A DNA stretch of 64,000 bases from Acetobacterium fimetarium (GTDB lineage Bacteria > Bacillota > Clostridia > Eubacteriales > Eubacteriaceae). The stretch spans positions 62,001-126,000 of the forward strand of contig NZ_WJBC01000002.1 of NCBI RefSeq assembly GCF_014284475.1. Reading direction: 5' to 3'. A program made the translations under genes and the position numbers. This document shows positions 51,992 through 62,800 of this stretch, piece after piece. The notes under the pieces are model-generated. The model saw nothing but the letters and a program-made list of their open reading frames with translations. It was not told where the DNA came from and ran no database searches. The first letter of the stretch is position 1. Every line of letters starts with the position of its first letter.

Positions 51992-53371
51992 ATGACAAAA
52001 CAGAGCAACACCATCGACGACTGGAAAGAGCAGCTCGCCTTACAGCGTCACGAAATCATTACGCCCCTGTTGGATGATTCTTTGGACCCTCAGAAAAAAC
52101 AGCAGTTAAGGGTTCGGCAGGCAGAAAAGTACGGGCTTTCAACCCGGACGATCAGTCGTTATGAGACGGCCTATTTAAGCGGCGGCTTTTCCGGGCTGAA
52201 GCCAAAATCGCGGGACAAACGCCCGTCGCCGGAACTGCCAGAAAATTTTGAAGCCCTGCTGCACGAAGCAATTCTTTTAAAAAGAGAAGTCCCATCCCGA
52301 AGCATCAATCAGATTATCCTGATCCTGGAAATGGAAGAACGTGTTCCCCCGGGGGTGCTCAAACGCTCAACTCTTCAGCGCCATCTGTTTGAGGCCGGTT
52401 TTGGCAAGAAACAGATGAAACAATATGTGGAAGCCAAAGTTACATCCGCGGGACGGTTTGTAAAGCCCCACCGGATGATGCTTCTCCAGGCGGATATCAA
52501 GTATGCCTTAAAGCTGCCCATTGGAAAGAATGGTAAAATGATCCAAACTTATCTGTCGGCAGCCATTGATGACTGTACCCGCTTTGTCGTCGCCTCCGGC
52601 TTTTATGCCCATCAGGAGGCGACCATCGTGGAAGATACCCTGCATCAGGCAATTTTAAAATACGGAAAACCGATGGCACTTTATGTTGATAATGGAAAGC
52701 AATATACGTCTACACAACTCACTAAAATATGCGCAGCGCTCGGTATTCGTTTGATGCATTGCAAACCATATGTTCCCAAAAGCAAGGGCAAAATAGAAAA
52801 ATTCAATCATTTCGTCAATGCCTTTATTGCTGAAGCCAAAGCTGCCCGGATAAAAACCCTGGAGGCGTTAAACCATCTCTGGCGGGTCTGGCTGGAAGCC
52901 TATTATCATGATAAACTGCATGACGCACTGGGCGATGGAGCAACTCCCAGGATGGCCTTTAATCGGGACAGCCGCAACCTGATTTTTCTGGATGTCGATC
53001 TGATTGCCGAAGCCTTTCTGCATCACGAGCAGCGGCGGGTCGATAAGAGTGGCTGTATCAGCTTTAAAGGGCGAAAATACGAAGTGGGCCTGAGTCTGAT
53101 TGGCGCAACGGTCACCATCGCTTTTGATCCCATGCAGGATGAAACGCTCACCATTTCCTATCGCGATATGGAGGCCTTTGAATCAAAACCTCTGGCGATT
53201 GGCGAATTCTGCCAGAAAACGCCCAAAGTCCCACAACATCTGCTGCCGACGGAGCCGGAAACCTCGCGCTTCCTGGATGGACTGGAAAAGAAATATGACC
53301 AGGAAAAACGTCAGGTCGCTAACGCCATCTCCTTTGGTACCTATAAAAAGGCGGTGAGCGATCATGTATGA
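51992..53371 (+). CDS. DDE transposase with integrase core
   Basis: 459 residues from ATG 51992 (AGGAGG eight bases before). Helix-turn-helix at the N-terminus (KYGLSTRTISRYETAYLSGG), then an rve core: Asp in LLQADIKYA, Asp in LYVDNGKQY and Glu in KSKGKIEKFNHF, giving a DD35E spacing. The C-terminal Mu-type beta region follows. Catalyses strand transfer of the element. Its end overlaps the AAA gene by eight bases. Confidence 0.92.
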   Translation: MTKQSNTIDDWKEQLALQRHEIITPLLDDSLDPQKKQQLRVRQAEKYGLSTRTISRYETAYLSGGFSGLKPKSRDKRPSPELPENFEALLHEAILLKREVPSRSINQIILILEMEERVPPGVLKRSTLQRHLFEAGFGKKQMKQYVEAKVTSAGRFVKPHRMMLLQADIKYALKLPIGKNGKMIQTYLSAAIDDCTRFVVASGFYAHQEATIVEDTLHQAILKYGKPMALYVDNGKQYTSTQLTKICAALGIRLMHCKPYVPKSKGKIEKFNHFVNAFIAEAKAARIKTLEALNHLWRVWLEAYYHDKLHDALGDGATPRMAFNRDSRNLIFLDVDLIAEAFLHHEQRRVDKSGCISFKGRKYEVGLSLIGATVTIAFDPMQDETLTISYRDMEAFESKPLAIGEFCQKTPKVPQHLLPTEPETSRFLDGLEKKYDQEKRQVANAISFGTYKKAVSDHV

Positions 53372-54179
53372 ACCATTTTTTGACATGACCGGCACCCCTT
53401 TCGTTCGGGATATCCCCACCGATGCGCTGTACGAATCACCCTATGTGGGAGAAATCCTGGGGCGACTGTCCTATGCCGCCGATCGTCAGCTGTTTGCAGT
53501 CCTGACCGCTGATCCGGGCTGCGGCAAATCCACCATTATCCGGAAATTCACCCAATCCCTTCCCGGTGATGGTTATGTCCTGCTCTATCTGTCGGATTCC
53601 AAGCTGACACCCCGGTGGTTTTATAAAGGGCTCCTCGATCAGCTGGGGATTGAATCCAAATTTTACCGTGGTGATGCCAAAAGACAGCTACACAGGGAAA
53701 TCGAAATTATCCGCGGGGTACAGAAGAAAAAAGTTGTCTGTGTGCTGGATGAGGCGCATCTCTTGGACAAAGAAACCCTGGAAGAATTTCGTTTTTTGCT
53801 TAACTTCAAGTTTGATTCCATGAGCCCCATGTCACTGATCCTCGTCGGTCAGACCGAGCTCTGGGAAAAACTGAAACTCCAGCGTTATGCTGCCATCCGG
53901 CAGCGGGTCGATCTGAATTGTGTGCTGCCGCACCTTGATGGTGCACAAACCGCTACCTACATCCAGTGTCACCTCGCCTATGCCGGTTGTGACCACGAAC
54001 TTTTCACCGATAAGGCGATGGATGAAATTTATCGCTGTTCCACCGGAACCATGCGGATCATTAACCGGATTTGCGAAAAGTCGCTGATGTACGCTTGCCA
54101 GCAACGCAAAAAGCTCATCGATGATCATGCTGTTCGCTACGTCATCGAGCACGAAATGTTAGGAGGTGACCGTTTATGA
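53364..54179 (+). CDS. ExeA/TniB-like AAA ATPase of the transposon
   Basis: 271 residues. Walker A LTADPGCGKSTIIR (about residue 45), Walker B VVCVLDEAHLL, sensor region SLILVGQTELWEKL. Starts MYEPFFDMTGTPFV. ATPases of this kind choose or activate target sites for the transposase. Overlaps both neighbours. Confidence 0.9.
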   Translation: MYEPFFDMTGTPFVRDIPTDALYESPYVGEILGRLSYAADRQLFAVLTADPGCGKSTIIRKFTQSLPGDGYVLLYLSDSKLTPRWFYKGLLDQLGIESKFYRGDAKRQLHREIEIIRGVQKKKVVCVLDEAHLLDKETLEEFRFLLNFKFDSMSPMSLILVGQTELWEKLKLQRYAAIRQRVDLNCVLPHLDGAQTATYIQCHLAYAGCDHELFTDKAMDEIYRCSTGTMRIINRICEKSLMYACQQRKKLIDDHAVRYVIEHEMLGGDRL

Positions 54180-54469
54180 TTAAGTATGAATGTCATCAAA
54201 CCGTTGGTAAACGAACCACCCGATGGGTCTGCACCATGGAACTCAAAAAAAAGCAGCCGCCTTATGAACTGGAGCTGTCCGCAAGGGGATATCACTTTCA
54301 CATCCTGTTCGGAAAACATGCCTATGGGAATTTTCTCTGCATTCCCAACTGGGATATCGGCTGCGAAATGGTCGATTACAGTGATACCTTCTGGAACACC
54401 GAGCGGCTTGCCCGTCATATGAAAAAAGCAGATGCTATCTCGATCGCTCAGGCATTATCGGTGATCTGA
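54176..54469 (+). CDS. DUF6618-like small protein of the transposon
   Basis: 97 residues beginning within the stop of the AAA gene. Beta-rich, with RWVCTMELKKKQPPYELELSARGYHFHILFG and FLCIPNWDIGC. Accompanies this transposon type; function unknown. Confidence 0.7.
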   Translation: MIKYECHQTVGKRTTRWVCTMELKKKQPPYELELSARGYHFHILFGKHAYGNFLCIPNWDIGCEMVDYSDTFWNTERLARHMKKADAISIAQALSVI

Positions 54470-54492
54470 GAATACTTGAATTAATCTTCCAC

Positions 54493-54514
54493 ATTCGGGG
54501 CTGACGCCCCGAAT
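54493..54514 (+). terminator. GC-rich hairpin at the end of the transposon genes
   Basis: ATTCGGGGC, loop TGAC, GCCCCGAAT: nine-base perfect arms, without a strong T-run. Probably terminates the transposon transcript or insulates the element. Confidence 0.55.
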
Positions 54515-54529
54515 TATTAGCTCTCAAAA

Positions 54530-54596
54530 TGACAGCTTTATGAGCAGAATGATGACAGCTTATGCGAGCTGTTTGGTGACAGGCGAACAAATCTTT
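54530..54596. repeat. Right-end transposase-site repeats
   Basis: TGACAGCTTTATGAGCAG (54530-54547), TGACAGCTTATGCGAGCTG (54553-54571) and TGACAGGCGAACA (54577-54589) are direct repeats at 23-24-base steps, close to two helical turns. Confidence 0.75.
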
Positions 54597-54606
54597 AACA
54601 AGCAAT
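54597..54606. repeat. Right target-site duplication of the transposon
   Basis: AACAAGCAAT, the second copy of the sequence at 51220-51229. Confidence 0.9.
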
Positions 54607-56620
54607 CATCAGCAGCGAAAAAATGGGCGGATTCAGTGATGAAAACGTCAGTGAGATTTTTCGTTTCATGCATACTATCAAGGGTTCATCAGCCATGATG
54701 CTTTTTAATTCAATTGAAAGGGTGGCACATACCGTAGAGGATATCTTTTATTTTATTCGGGAACAAAAGCCGACAGCTCTCGATTATTCTGCGATTTCGG
54801 ATCTCGTTTTGGAATGTGTTGATTTTATAAAACTTGAAGTTGAAAAAATAACTGACAAGAATGAACCGGATGGTGATGCTGAACCATTAATTCAATCTCT
54901 GAAAGGCTTGCTTGATGGGATGAAAACGGAATTCAGCGTTGATGAGATTAAAGAAAAACCAAAGGAGACAGCACCTGAACAATACTACATTCCCCAGGAA
55001 AAAAATCCTGCTATATCGTTAAACGCCTGTTATCATGCGCTTGTTTTTTTTCAGGATGATTGCATGATGGAAAATATTCGCGCCTATACGTTGGTTTTAG
55101 GGCTAATGGATATGGTGGAGGAAATTTACTTTTCACCGGCTGATATTGCCGACAACCCGGAGACGGCCATAGAAATTCGCGAGATGGGGTTTGAAATCTA
55201 CATGAAGTCGGATGCCGGTTACGAAATGATCAAAGCTTATTTTGACAAGAGTATTTTTGCTGAGCGGCTTTCAGTACGGGAAGTCGATGAAGGTACGTTA
55301 AAAACGTTTCAGAATAAACTGCAAGCCGCTTCACCATCAGTACCGAAAATTCCGGAAATCGATTTATCCAAAGATCCGATTTTAAACGAACAAGCTAAAA
55401 CAAATGGTGAGATGGAAAAGAACACTAGTACGAACGGGTCCAATGGACAGACAATGATCAGTGTAAACGTTGACAAACTCGATATGCTTATGAATCTGGT
55501 AGGTGAACTGGTCATATCTGAATCGATGGTCACACAAAGTCCGGACGTTGAAAAGATAGAAGCCGAGAATTTTCATAAGGCTTCATTGGAATTGCATAAA
55601 ATTACGGAAGAGCTTCAGGATATGGTGATGACCATTCGGATGGTGTCCTTATCAAACACTTTTATGAAAATGAATCGGATTGTACGGGATATGTGTAAAA
55701 AACTGAACAAAGAAGTGGTGCTTGAATTTGCTGGAGAACATACAGAGGTGGATAAAAACATCATTGAACATATTTCAGATCCATTAATGCACGTCATCCG
55801 AAATGCCATCGACCATGGGATTGAAAACGAGGATGAGAGGCTGTCTAAAGGAAAGGATAAAGTTGGCCATATTTTCCTGGAAGCCAAAAACATGGGAAGT
55901 GATGTGCTGATTGTCGTAAAAGATGATGGCCGCGGACTTTCAAGAGAAAAAATAATCGAGAAGGCTAAAAAAAATGGGATTCTGGAGAAAGCGGAAGAAG
56001 AAATGACAGACAAGGAAATCTATAAGCTCATTCTCCTTCCGGGGTTTTCAACAAATGATTCGATTACCGAGTATTCCGGACGGGGCGTTGGGATGGACGT
56101 GGTTGTAAAGAATTTAGAAAGTATCGGTGGAATAGCAGTGGTTGACAGTGAACCGGATCGTGGAACAACAATTACGATGAAAATTCCATTAACGCTGGCT
56201 ATTGTTGAAGGAATGAATATCAGTGTCGGTCAATCCCGGTATACAATTCCCATCACGACAATATCGGAGTCTTTCAGACCTCAGGAAAGTGATTGCTTCA
56301 GGGATCCCGATGAAAATGAAATGGTCATGATCAGGGGGAAATGTTACCCGGTTTTACGATTGCACGAGCATTACAAAATAAAAAATGCCCAAACCGATTT
56401 AACAAAAGGAATACTGATAATGGTTGAAGAGGATGAAAAACAGATTTGTCTTTTTGCTGATGAACTCTTAGGACAACAGCAGGTTGTGGTGAAATCACTG
56501 CCGCATTATGTAACGACAATGAAAAGAATAAATGGACTGGCGGGATGTACGCTTTTAGCTGACGGCAGTATCAGCCTCATAATGGATATTGGTGGTTTCA
56601 CTGGTTTGCGTATCCAGTAA
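54607..56620 (+). pseudogene. cheA: cheA 3' portion: chemotaxis histidine kinase separated from its start
   Basis: 671 codons; the first internal ATG is at 54623 and gives 665 residues but has no ribosome-binding site. The P1 phosphorylated His is kept in FMHTIKGSSAMM, near the new N-terminus. Next come a P2-like domain (about residues 120-230), P3 dimerisation helices (VNVDKLDMLMNLVGELVISES), P4 ATPase (NAIDHGIENEDERL, KDDGRGLSREKI, SGRGVGMDVV) and CheW-like P5. Only the first P1 helix is lost, so a short protein could retain some function if it is translated. Confidence 0.9.
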
Positions 56621-56640
56621 TCGATGAGGAAAGGAAATGA

Positions 56641-57168
56641 ATGATGAACAATGAAGCATTAAATATCTTTGATGAAGAAATCGATCAAAAGGGTCAATTT
56701 CTGACATTCTTATTAGAAAATGAAGCTTATGGGATTTGGATTGGGTACGTAACCGAAATAATCGGAATACTGCCATATATGGAAGTTCCGGAATTACCCA
56801 ATTATCTCAGAGGGATTATTAATCTTCGCGGTCGCATTATTCCGATTATGGACATGCGGCTGCGTTTCGGTAAACATTTTGTTGATTATGACGAACGAAC
56901 CTGCATCATTGTCGTTGATATCGAAGAGGATACGGTGGGGTTTATCGTAGACAGCGTTTCTGAAGTTGTTACGATTGATGATGATAAAATTATTGAACAA
57001 CCAATGATGAGCACAGGAATTTCAAACCAATTTGTAAAGAGCATTGGCAAGGTTGCTGATGAAGTAAAACTATTGTTGGACTGTGAAAAGGTATTAAGGT
57101 ACAAAGAAATGGAAAAACCATTAACTGAAGATGAACAAAGGAGAATAAAAAATGAAATGGTTTTATAA
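56641..57168 (+). CDS. cheW: Chemotaxis coupling protein CheW
   Basis: 175 residues. Two-lobed CheW domain; [41 protein letters not shown] is the diagnostic segment that binds CheA P5 and receptors. Follows cheA by 20 bases (AAAGGA before tandem ATGs at 56641 and 56644). Its end overlaps the receptor gene by 17 bases. Confidence 0.93.
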   Translation: MMNNEALNIFDEEIDQKGQFLTFLLENEAYGIWIGYVTEIIGILPYMEVPELPNYLRGIINLRGRIIPIMDMRLRFGKHFVDYDERTCIIVVDIEEDTVGFIVDSVSEVVTIDDDKIIEQPMMSTGISNQFVKSIGKVADEVKLLLDCEKVLRYKEMEKPLTEDEQRRIKNEMVL

Positions 57169-58876
57169 CTTGAAAATTGGAACAAAACTGATTGTCAGTT
57201 TTTTGTTTGTTGCTCTGGTAGCAGCCGGAATTGGGGTGCTCGGAGTCGTAAATATCAACCGTATCGATAATCAGGACAGTTATCTGTATAAAAATATGAC
57301 GGCGCCATTAGGTGAACTTATTTATATTGTAGAATCCTTTGCTGAAATAAGTTTGGACATTGACGATATTGCGACGGCCACTTCTCAGGAGGAAATAGCC
57401 AGACTTGAAACCAATATTCAAAAAAACAGTGCGTCCTTTGACGATTATTTAAGCAGTTTTAAAACGACTTTGGTGTCTGAAGAAGGGAAACAGCTGGTTG
57501 AAGAAATTACGGTTCAAAAAGAAAATTTGGATAAACTGGTTTCGGAAGTCATCACCCTTTCAAAACAAGGAAGACAGGCAGAGGCGTCTGCCCTTAAGAA
57601 TGGCAATGATTATGCGAATGTACTGAGTGTGATTAGAACGGACATCAATCGTGCGATCGAAATTAAACTTCAAACGGCAGAAGAAACGGCCCAAAATAAT
57701 TCAGCGATAGCTAGTTCATCGACTGTTCTGATGATCATCATTCTCGTAGTTGGAGTTGCGATTTCAACGATGTTGGGATTTTTTGTTTCATCGACGATCA
57801 AGAAGCCTGTCCGTAAGATGATGACGGCATCCAGAGAGATGGCAGATGGCGATTTGGATATATCCGTTGATATCAATTCAAAAGATGAGATGGGTACTTT
57901 GGCGGAATCGTTTAATCAAATGCTGACGAATATCAATGAAGTGCTTCACAATATTAATGAAGCAACGGACCAGGTTGCGACGGGTTCCAGACAGGTTTCC
58001 GATTCCAGTATTTCCCTGGCACAGGGGGCAACAGAACAGGCCAGTTCGGTTGAAGAATTGACATCATCAGTTGAAGAAATTGCAGCTCAAACGCGTTTAA
58101 ATGCTGATAATGCAAATCAGGCCAATGAGCTGGCAGAACTTACCAAGGAGAATGCATTTAACGGAAATAATCATATGCAGGAGATGCTGCGCTCGATGGA
58201 AGATATCAGTGATTCATCAAATAACATTTATAAAATTATTAAAGTGATTGATGAAATTGCGTTTCAGACAAATATTCTGGCCCTTAATGCTGCGGTAGAG
58301 GCAGCTAAAGCAGGGCAGAATGGTAAGGGGTTTGCAGTGGTAGCCGTGGAAGTCAGAAATCTGGCAGCGCGCTCTGCGAATGCCGCAAAAGAAACAACAG
58401 CACTCATTGAAGGCTCTATCAAAAAGGTTGAAGGTGGCACAAAGATTGCTAATGAAACAGCAGCGGCGCTGGTTCAAATCGTTGATTCGATTGAGAAAGT
58501 CTACACCCTCATCAATGATATATCGGTAGCCTCTAATGAACAGGCAATTGGGGTTGAACAGATAAATCTGGGGATTTCTCAGATTGCCAATGTTGTTCAG
58601 TCGACTTCAGCAACTTCAGAAGAAACAGCAGCGGCAAGTGAAGAATTGGCTAGTCAGGCGGAACTCTTAAAAGAACAAGTAGCACGCTTTAGACTCCGAC
58701 AGAATACATTCATGGGTGCAGCGGGTTATGAACAGTTAAGTCCGGATATGGTGAGAATGTTCGAAAACATGAAGGAAAAGAATAAGCAGTCCATTGCAAG
58801 AAGTAAAAAGGAAGGAATGGAAGTATCATCCGAAAAAAGAATTATTCTCAGTGATGACGAGTTCGGAAAATATTAA
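57152..58876 (+). CDS. Methyl-accepting chemotaxis protein
   Basis: 574 residues. Membrane segment 1 (about residues 12-32), a periplasmic four-helix sensory domain (about 35-190), membrane segment 2 ([18 protein letters not shown]), HAMP ([23 protein letters not shown]) and a long coiled-coil signalling tip ([38 protein letters not shown]). Reads AAGGAG inside cheW as its ribosome-binding site. The ligand is unknown. Confidence 0.95.
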   Translation: MKWFYNLKIGTKLIVSFLFVALVAAGIGVLGVVNINRIDNQDSYLYKNMTAPLGELIYIVESFAEISLDIDDIATATSQEEIARLETNIQKNSASFDDYLSSFKTTLVSEEGKQLVEEITVQKENLDKLVSEVITLSKQGRQAEASALKNGNDYANVLSVIRTDINRAIEIKLQTAEETAQNNSAIASSSTVLMIIILVVGVAISTMLGFFVSSTIKKPVRKMMTASREMADGDLDISVDINSKDEMGTLAESFNQMLTNINEVLHNINEATDQVATGSRQVSDSSISLAQGATEQASSVEELTSSVEEIAAQTRLNADNANQANELAELTKENAFNGNNHMQEMLRSMEDISDSSNNIYKIIKVIDEIAFQTNILALNAAVEAAKAGQNGKGFAVVAVEVRNLAARSANAAKETTALIEGSIKKVEGGTKIANETAAALVQIVDSIEKVYTLINDISVASNEQAIGVEQINLGISQIANVVQSTSATSEETAAASEELASQAELLKEQVARFRLRQNTFMGAAGYEQLSPDMVRMFENMKEKNKQSIARSKKEGMEVSSEKRIILSDDEFGKY

Positions 58877-58899
58877 CAAGCAAGATTGGATGTGATGAA

Positions 58900-59736
58900 A
58901 TGGAACAGCTAATTGAAATCACGAAAGAAGAGTACATGCTCTTAGCAGATTATATTTATAAAGAATCAGGGATTGATTTGAAAAAAAATAAGGAACTGCT
59001 TCTCGTGGGACGACTACGTAAGTTGCTTGTTGAATTGGGCTTCAGTTCTTTTTTGGAATACTATCATTATCTGATCAATGATAAAACTGGCGTGGCGAGT
59101 TCGGTGTTGATTGATAAAATTTCAACAAATCATACTTTTTTTATGCGGGAATCAGATCATTTTGAGTATTTCAAGAATTCGGTGCTTCCATATTTGAAAA
59201 ATTCAAAAGAGGATCGCTTAAAGCGAGATATTCGCTTATGGTGCGCCGCCAGTTCCACCGGGGAAGAACCTTATACACTTTCATTTCTGATGAAGGAGTA
59301 TTTTGGAAAAGATGCGTCGTTGTGGGATACAAGGCTCTTAGCAACTGATATTTCAACTACTGTTCTGGATGTCGCAAAACGGGGAATTTACAGCTGTAAA
59401 GATATTGAACCACTTCCCCGAGCATGGAAAATGAAATACTTCACACGACAGGATGAAGATTATGTGAAAGTAATCGATGAAATCAAAGAGAACGTTATCT
59501 TTCGACGTTTTAATCTCATGAATTGCACATTTCCATTTAGTCAAAAATTGGATGTCATTTTTTGTCGGAACGTTATGATTTACTTTGATCAAGCGACGAA
59601 GGATCGACTTTCAGAAAAAATGTACGATTGTCTGGAATCTGGAGGCTTTCTGTTCATCGGACATTCGGAATCGATCAATCTGCAAACAACCAAATTCAAA
59701 TATGTGATGCCCTCTGTCTATCGTAAATGGGCTTAA
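58900..59736 (+). CDS. cheR: Chemotaxis protein methyltransferase CheR
   Basis: 278 residues. N-terminal helical domain and SAM-binding domain (LWCAASSTGEEPYTLSFLM; ATDISTTVLDVAKRGIY; DVIFCRNVMIYFD; FIGHSESIN). Methylates receptor glutamates. No cheB methylesterase gene lies in the window, unusual for a full adaptation system. Confidence 0.94.
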   Translation: MEQLIEITKEEYMLLADYIYKESGIDLKKNKELLLVGRLRKLLVELGFSSFLEYYHYLINDKTGVASSVLIDKISTNHTFFMRESDHFEYFKNSVLPYLKNSKEDRLKRDIRLWCAASSTGEEPYTLSFLMKEYFGKDASLWDTRLLATDISTTVLDVAKRGIYSCKDIEPLPRAWKMKYFTRQDEDYVKVIDEIKENVIFRRFNLMNCTFPFSQKLDVIFCRNVMIYFDQATKDRLSEKMYDCLESGGFLFIGHSESINLQTTKFKYVMPSVYRKWA

Positions 59737-59854
59737 CAAAACACGTGATTGACAAGGCGACAGAAGGATGAAAAGAAAAATTAGAATCTGAGATAGTCGG
59801 GATCATCGAAAACAAGGATAGTCAGAGCATTACGCATTATATGGAGTGATTTTA

Positions 59855-62800
59855 ATGAAGGATATTAAAGAACAACTGACGAATAAAGATAAAGCGTGGC
59901 TGGTATCCACTCTCTATTGTGCCGGAGATGCTATCATGACCAGTGATATCGATGGTAGCGTTGATTTTGTTAATGCAATAGCTGTTGAGGTATTGGGTCG
60001 GCCTTCATCGGAATTGATTGGGCAACCATTTCACGAGGTTTTTAGAATTTATCATCATGATAGAAAAGAACCCATTCGATTTCGAAAAATCAAACGACAT
60101 ATCGGCCTTCCGGCCCAGTCTTTTTATATCAGTCCTGATGGTGAAAAAAAATTTCTTTCAGCCCGTCTGGCACCTCTTTTTTCTGACTCTGGTGAAAATT
60201 TAGGGCATGTTATTGTTTTTCGGGATATTTCAAGAATTGTCGAGGCGGAAGAATTAATTAAGAGGGAACGAAATAATTTAAAAACAATGTTTCAATTGCT
60301 ACCGACTGCTATGGTAGTCGTCAACAAAGACGGTAAAATTCGCGTTGTAAATGAGACGTTCTTAAAAATATTCGGATTGGATAACAGCAATTTGACTGGA
60401 AAAGCGATCGGAGATGCACTTGGGTGTGTGTTCAGTTTTGATGGAGGTTGCAATTATTCATTGAATTGTGCATTTTGTCGAATCAGAAAATCAATGAAAA
60501 AAGTAATTAAGGAAGAAAAATCGGTGAAAGAGAATTCCGTTCCATTCAAATATATGAGAGATGGGATCGAACACGTAATATTTCTGAATACCAGTATAAT
60601 GGTTAGTACGTTTGAGGAAAAGAAAGAGTTTGTCATTACGATTGAAGATGTTACTGAAGCGATGTACTATGAGAAAAGTCTGAAAGATGCGCGAAACACA
60701 TGCATGACAACTCTGGACAGTTTACCGATGATGATTTTTAAATTTGATCAGAATCATTCATGTGATTTCATCAATCAGACATTTAAGTCTTATATGAACA
60801 TCACCAAAGAATCATTCCTGGAAGCACTTAAACTACATATGAAAGCTTCGGATTTTAGACGGTTTGAACAGATTTTTGGCGAATCCATCCGCACCGAGCA
60901 ACCCTTTAATATTGAAGTCGAATTATCTGACTCAGATGGTTCTTACCGAATTTTCAGAAGCATCGGAAGACCATACTTTGGAAAAAACGGCGAATTCGCC
61001 GGGATAATTGGTTTGTTTCTGGATATCCACGATGAACGTTGTGCGGAAGCGCTTTTTCAACAAAGTCAGCAAAAATATTTTTCCTTGTTTAAAAATATTG
61101 ATAGCAGCATTACGTATTTCAAGGCGATATCCGACGAAAAAGGTCACGTTGTTGATGCACAAGTGGTCGAAATGAATCAGGCAACAGAAAAAATATTTGG
61201 TATTTCACGTCACATGGGCATCGATCAATGTGTTTCCAGAATGAAATTTCTGGACCAGGAAGAAATAAAAATGATTATTCAATATTTTGATAAAGCAATT
61301 TCTGAAGGTAAAAATATTAATGTCGAAGAATTCTATTTAAAGCGGGTGAAACGATGGGTGGAAGCATCCATTTGCAGTCCTGAACCGGGTTATATTGCGG
61401 CTCTCGCTTGGGATATCGATGCCAAGAAACAGACCGAACTAAAATTGAAATCAGCGATGGAACGATCGGAGGAAGCAAATCGCGCCAAAAGTGAATTTTT
61501 AGCGAATACCAGTCATGAAATCAGAACGCCGCTAAACGGGATAGTCGGAATGATTGACCTCACCATGCTGGAACCGCTTACAAATGAGCAGAAAGAGAAC
61601 TTGGAAATAGCGAAGGGATGCGTTCATTCATTGCTTGATATCATCAACGATATTCTGGATTTTGCCAAGATTGAAGCAGGAAAATTGATGATTGATCCAA
61701 TCTGTTTTAATCTGCTTGATACCATTGAAGCCACAATAAAAATGCATCGAAATCATGCCATGGAAAGAGGCTTGAAACTAAGTGTTAATTATGAAAATGT
61801 GCCTGAAACCTCAATTATCGGGGATGGCAGACGATTGAAACAGGTTTTAAATAATCTGCTCAGCAATGCTATTAAATTTACTGATGAAGGATCAGTAGAA
61901 TTAATCGTCAATCAGGAAGTTATTTGCGAAGAGCCTGATCAGGTGATGCTGCATATCGATGTAAAGGATACGGGAATTGGCATTGACCCAAGTAAATATT
62001 CAAAGCTCTTCAAAAGCTTTACACAGATTGATGGATCTTATACCAGAAAGTACGGGGGAACGGGTATCGGATTGGTGATTACCAGGCAATTAACAGAGAT
62101 GATGAAAGGACGGGTTAGCTTCATTAGTGACATAGGTTATGGAAGTACCTTCTCGGTTCATATACCAATGACGATAGGAGCTAAGTTTTCGAAAAGATAT
62201 CAAGCATCTCAGCCGGAGATCAAGTTCAAAGGAAGTCGGATATTACTGATAGAAGATGATCGGGTCAATCAGACGGTTCTCAGCAGAATGCTGGAGAGTT
62301 TTGGAATATCAGTTGATTTAGCTGAAAATGGAGAAGAGGGAGTTTTCTTTGCAGGTAGAAACAAATATGATCTTATTCTGATGGATATCCAAATGCCGGT
62401 AATGGACGGAATTAAGGCAACGCAGATTATTCGCGGTAAAAAAATATTGAATTCAGATGCGCTCGAAACAGTAAATCTGGATCTTTCACAAAATCAGAGC
62501 ACCCCGATCATTGCCTTATCTGCTTATGCGCTTAAGGGAGATGAGGCCATTTTCAGGGCAAGTGGAATGGACAGCTATTTATCAAAACCGGTCGATCGCC
62601 ATCAAATGCAGGTATTCCTGAGTGAATATCTAAGGAACACGAATACGAGTGAGCTGGCGATGATAAGAGATCGGGTTGAACGCTACCAGCAAAGCATCGA
62701 CGAAAATACTGATAAAAGTGAAAAGATGCCGCTGTTTTTAGATGGAAAAATAAAAATAGAAATCAATCAAAGTATTAAGAAACTCAATATGCTTGGACGA

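Larger units (their letters stand above)
51230..54596 (+). mobile_element. Four-gene DDE transposon (DUF6431 - transposase - AAA ATPase - DUF6618) inserted in cheA
   Basis: 3,367 bp bounded by 10-bp direct repeats AACAAGCAAT. The left end begins TGTTTTTGACCTG; the right end, read inward, contains TGTTCGCCTGTCACC, so the ends share TGTT...CCTGT. At the right end TGACAG recurs at 54530, 54553 and 54577, spaced 23-24 bases, like the repeated transposase sites of Tn7/Tn5053-type elements. The genes overlap in series on the plus strand. Transposase plus AAA ATPase recalls TniA/TniB or IstA/IstB pairs. Confidence 0.92.
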
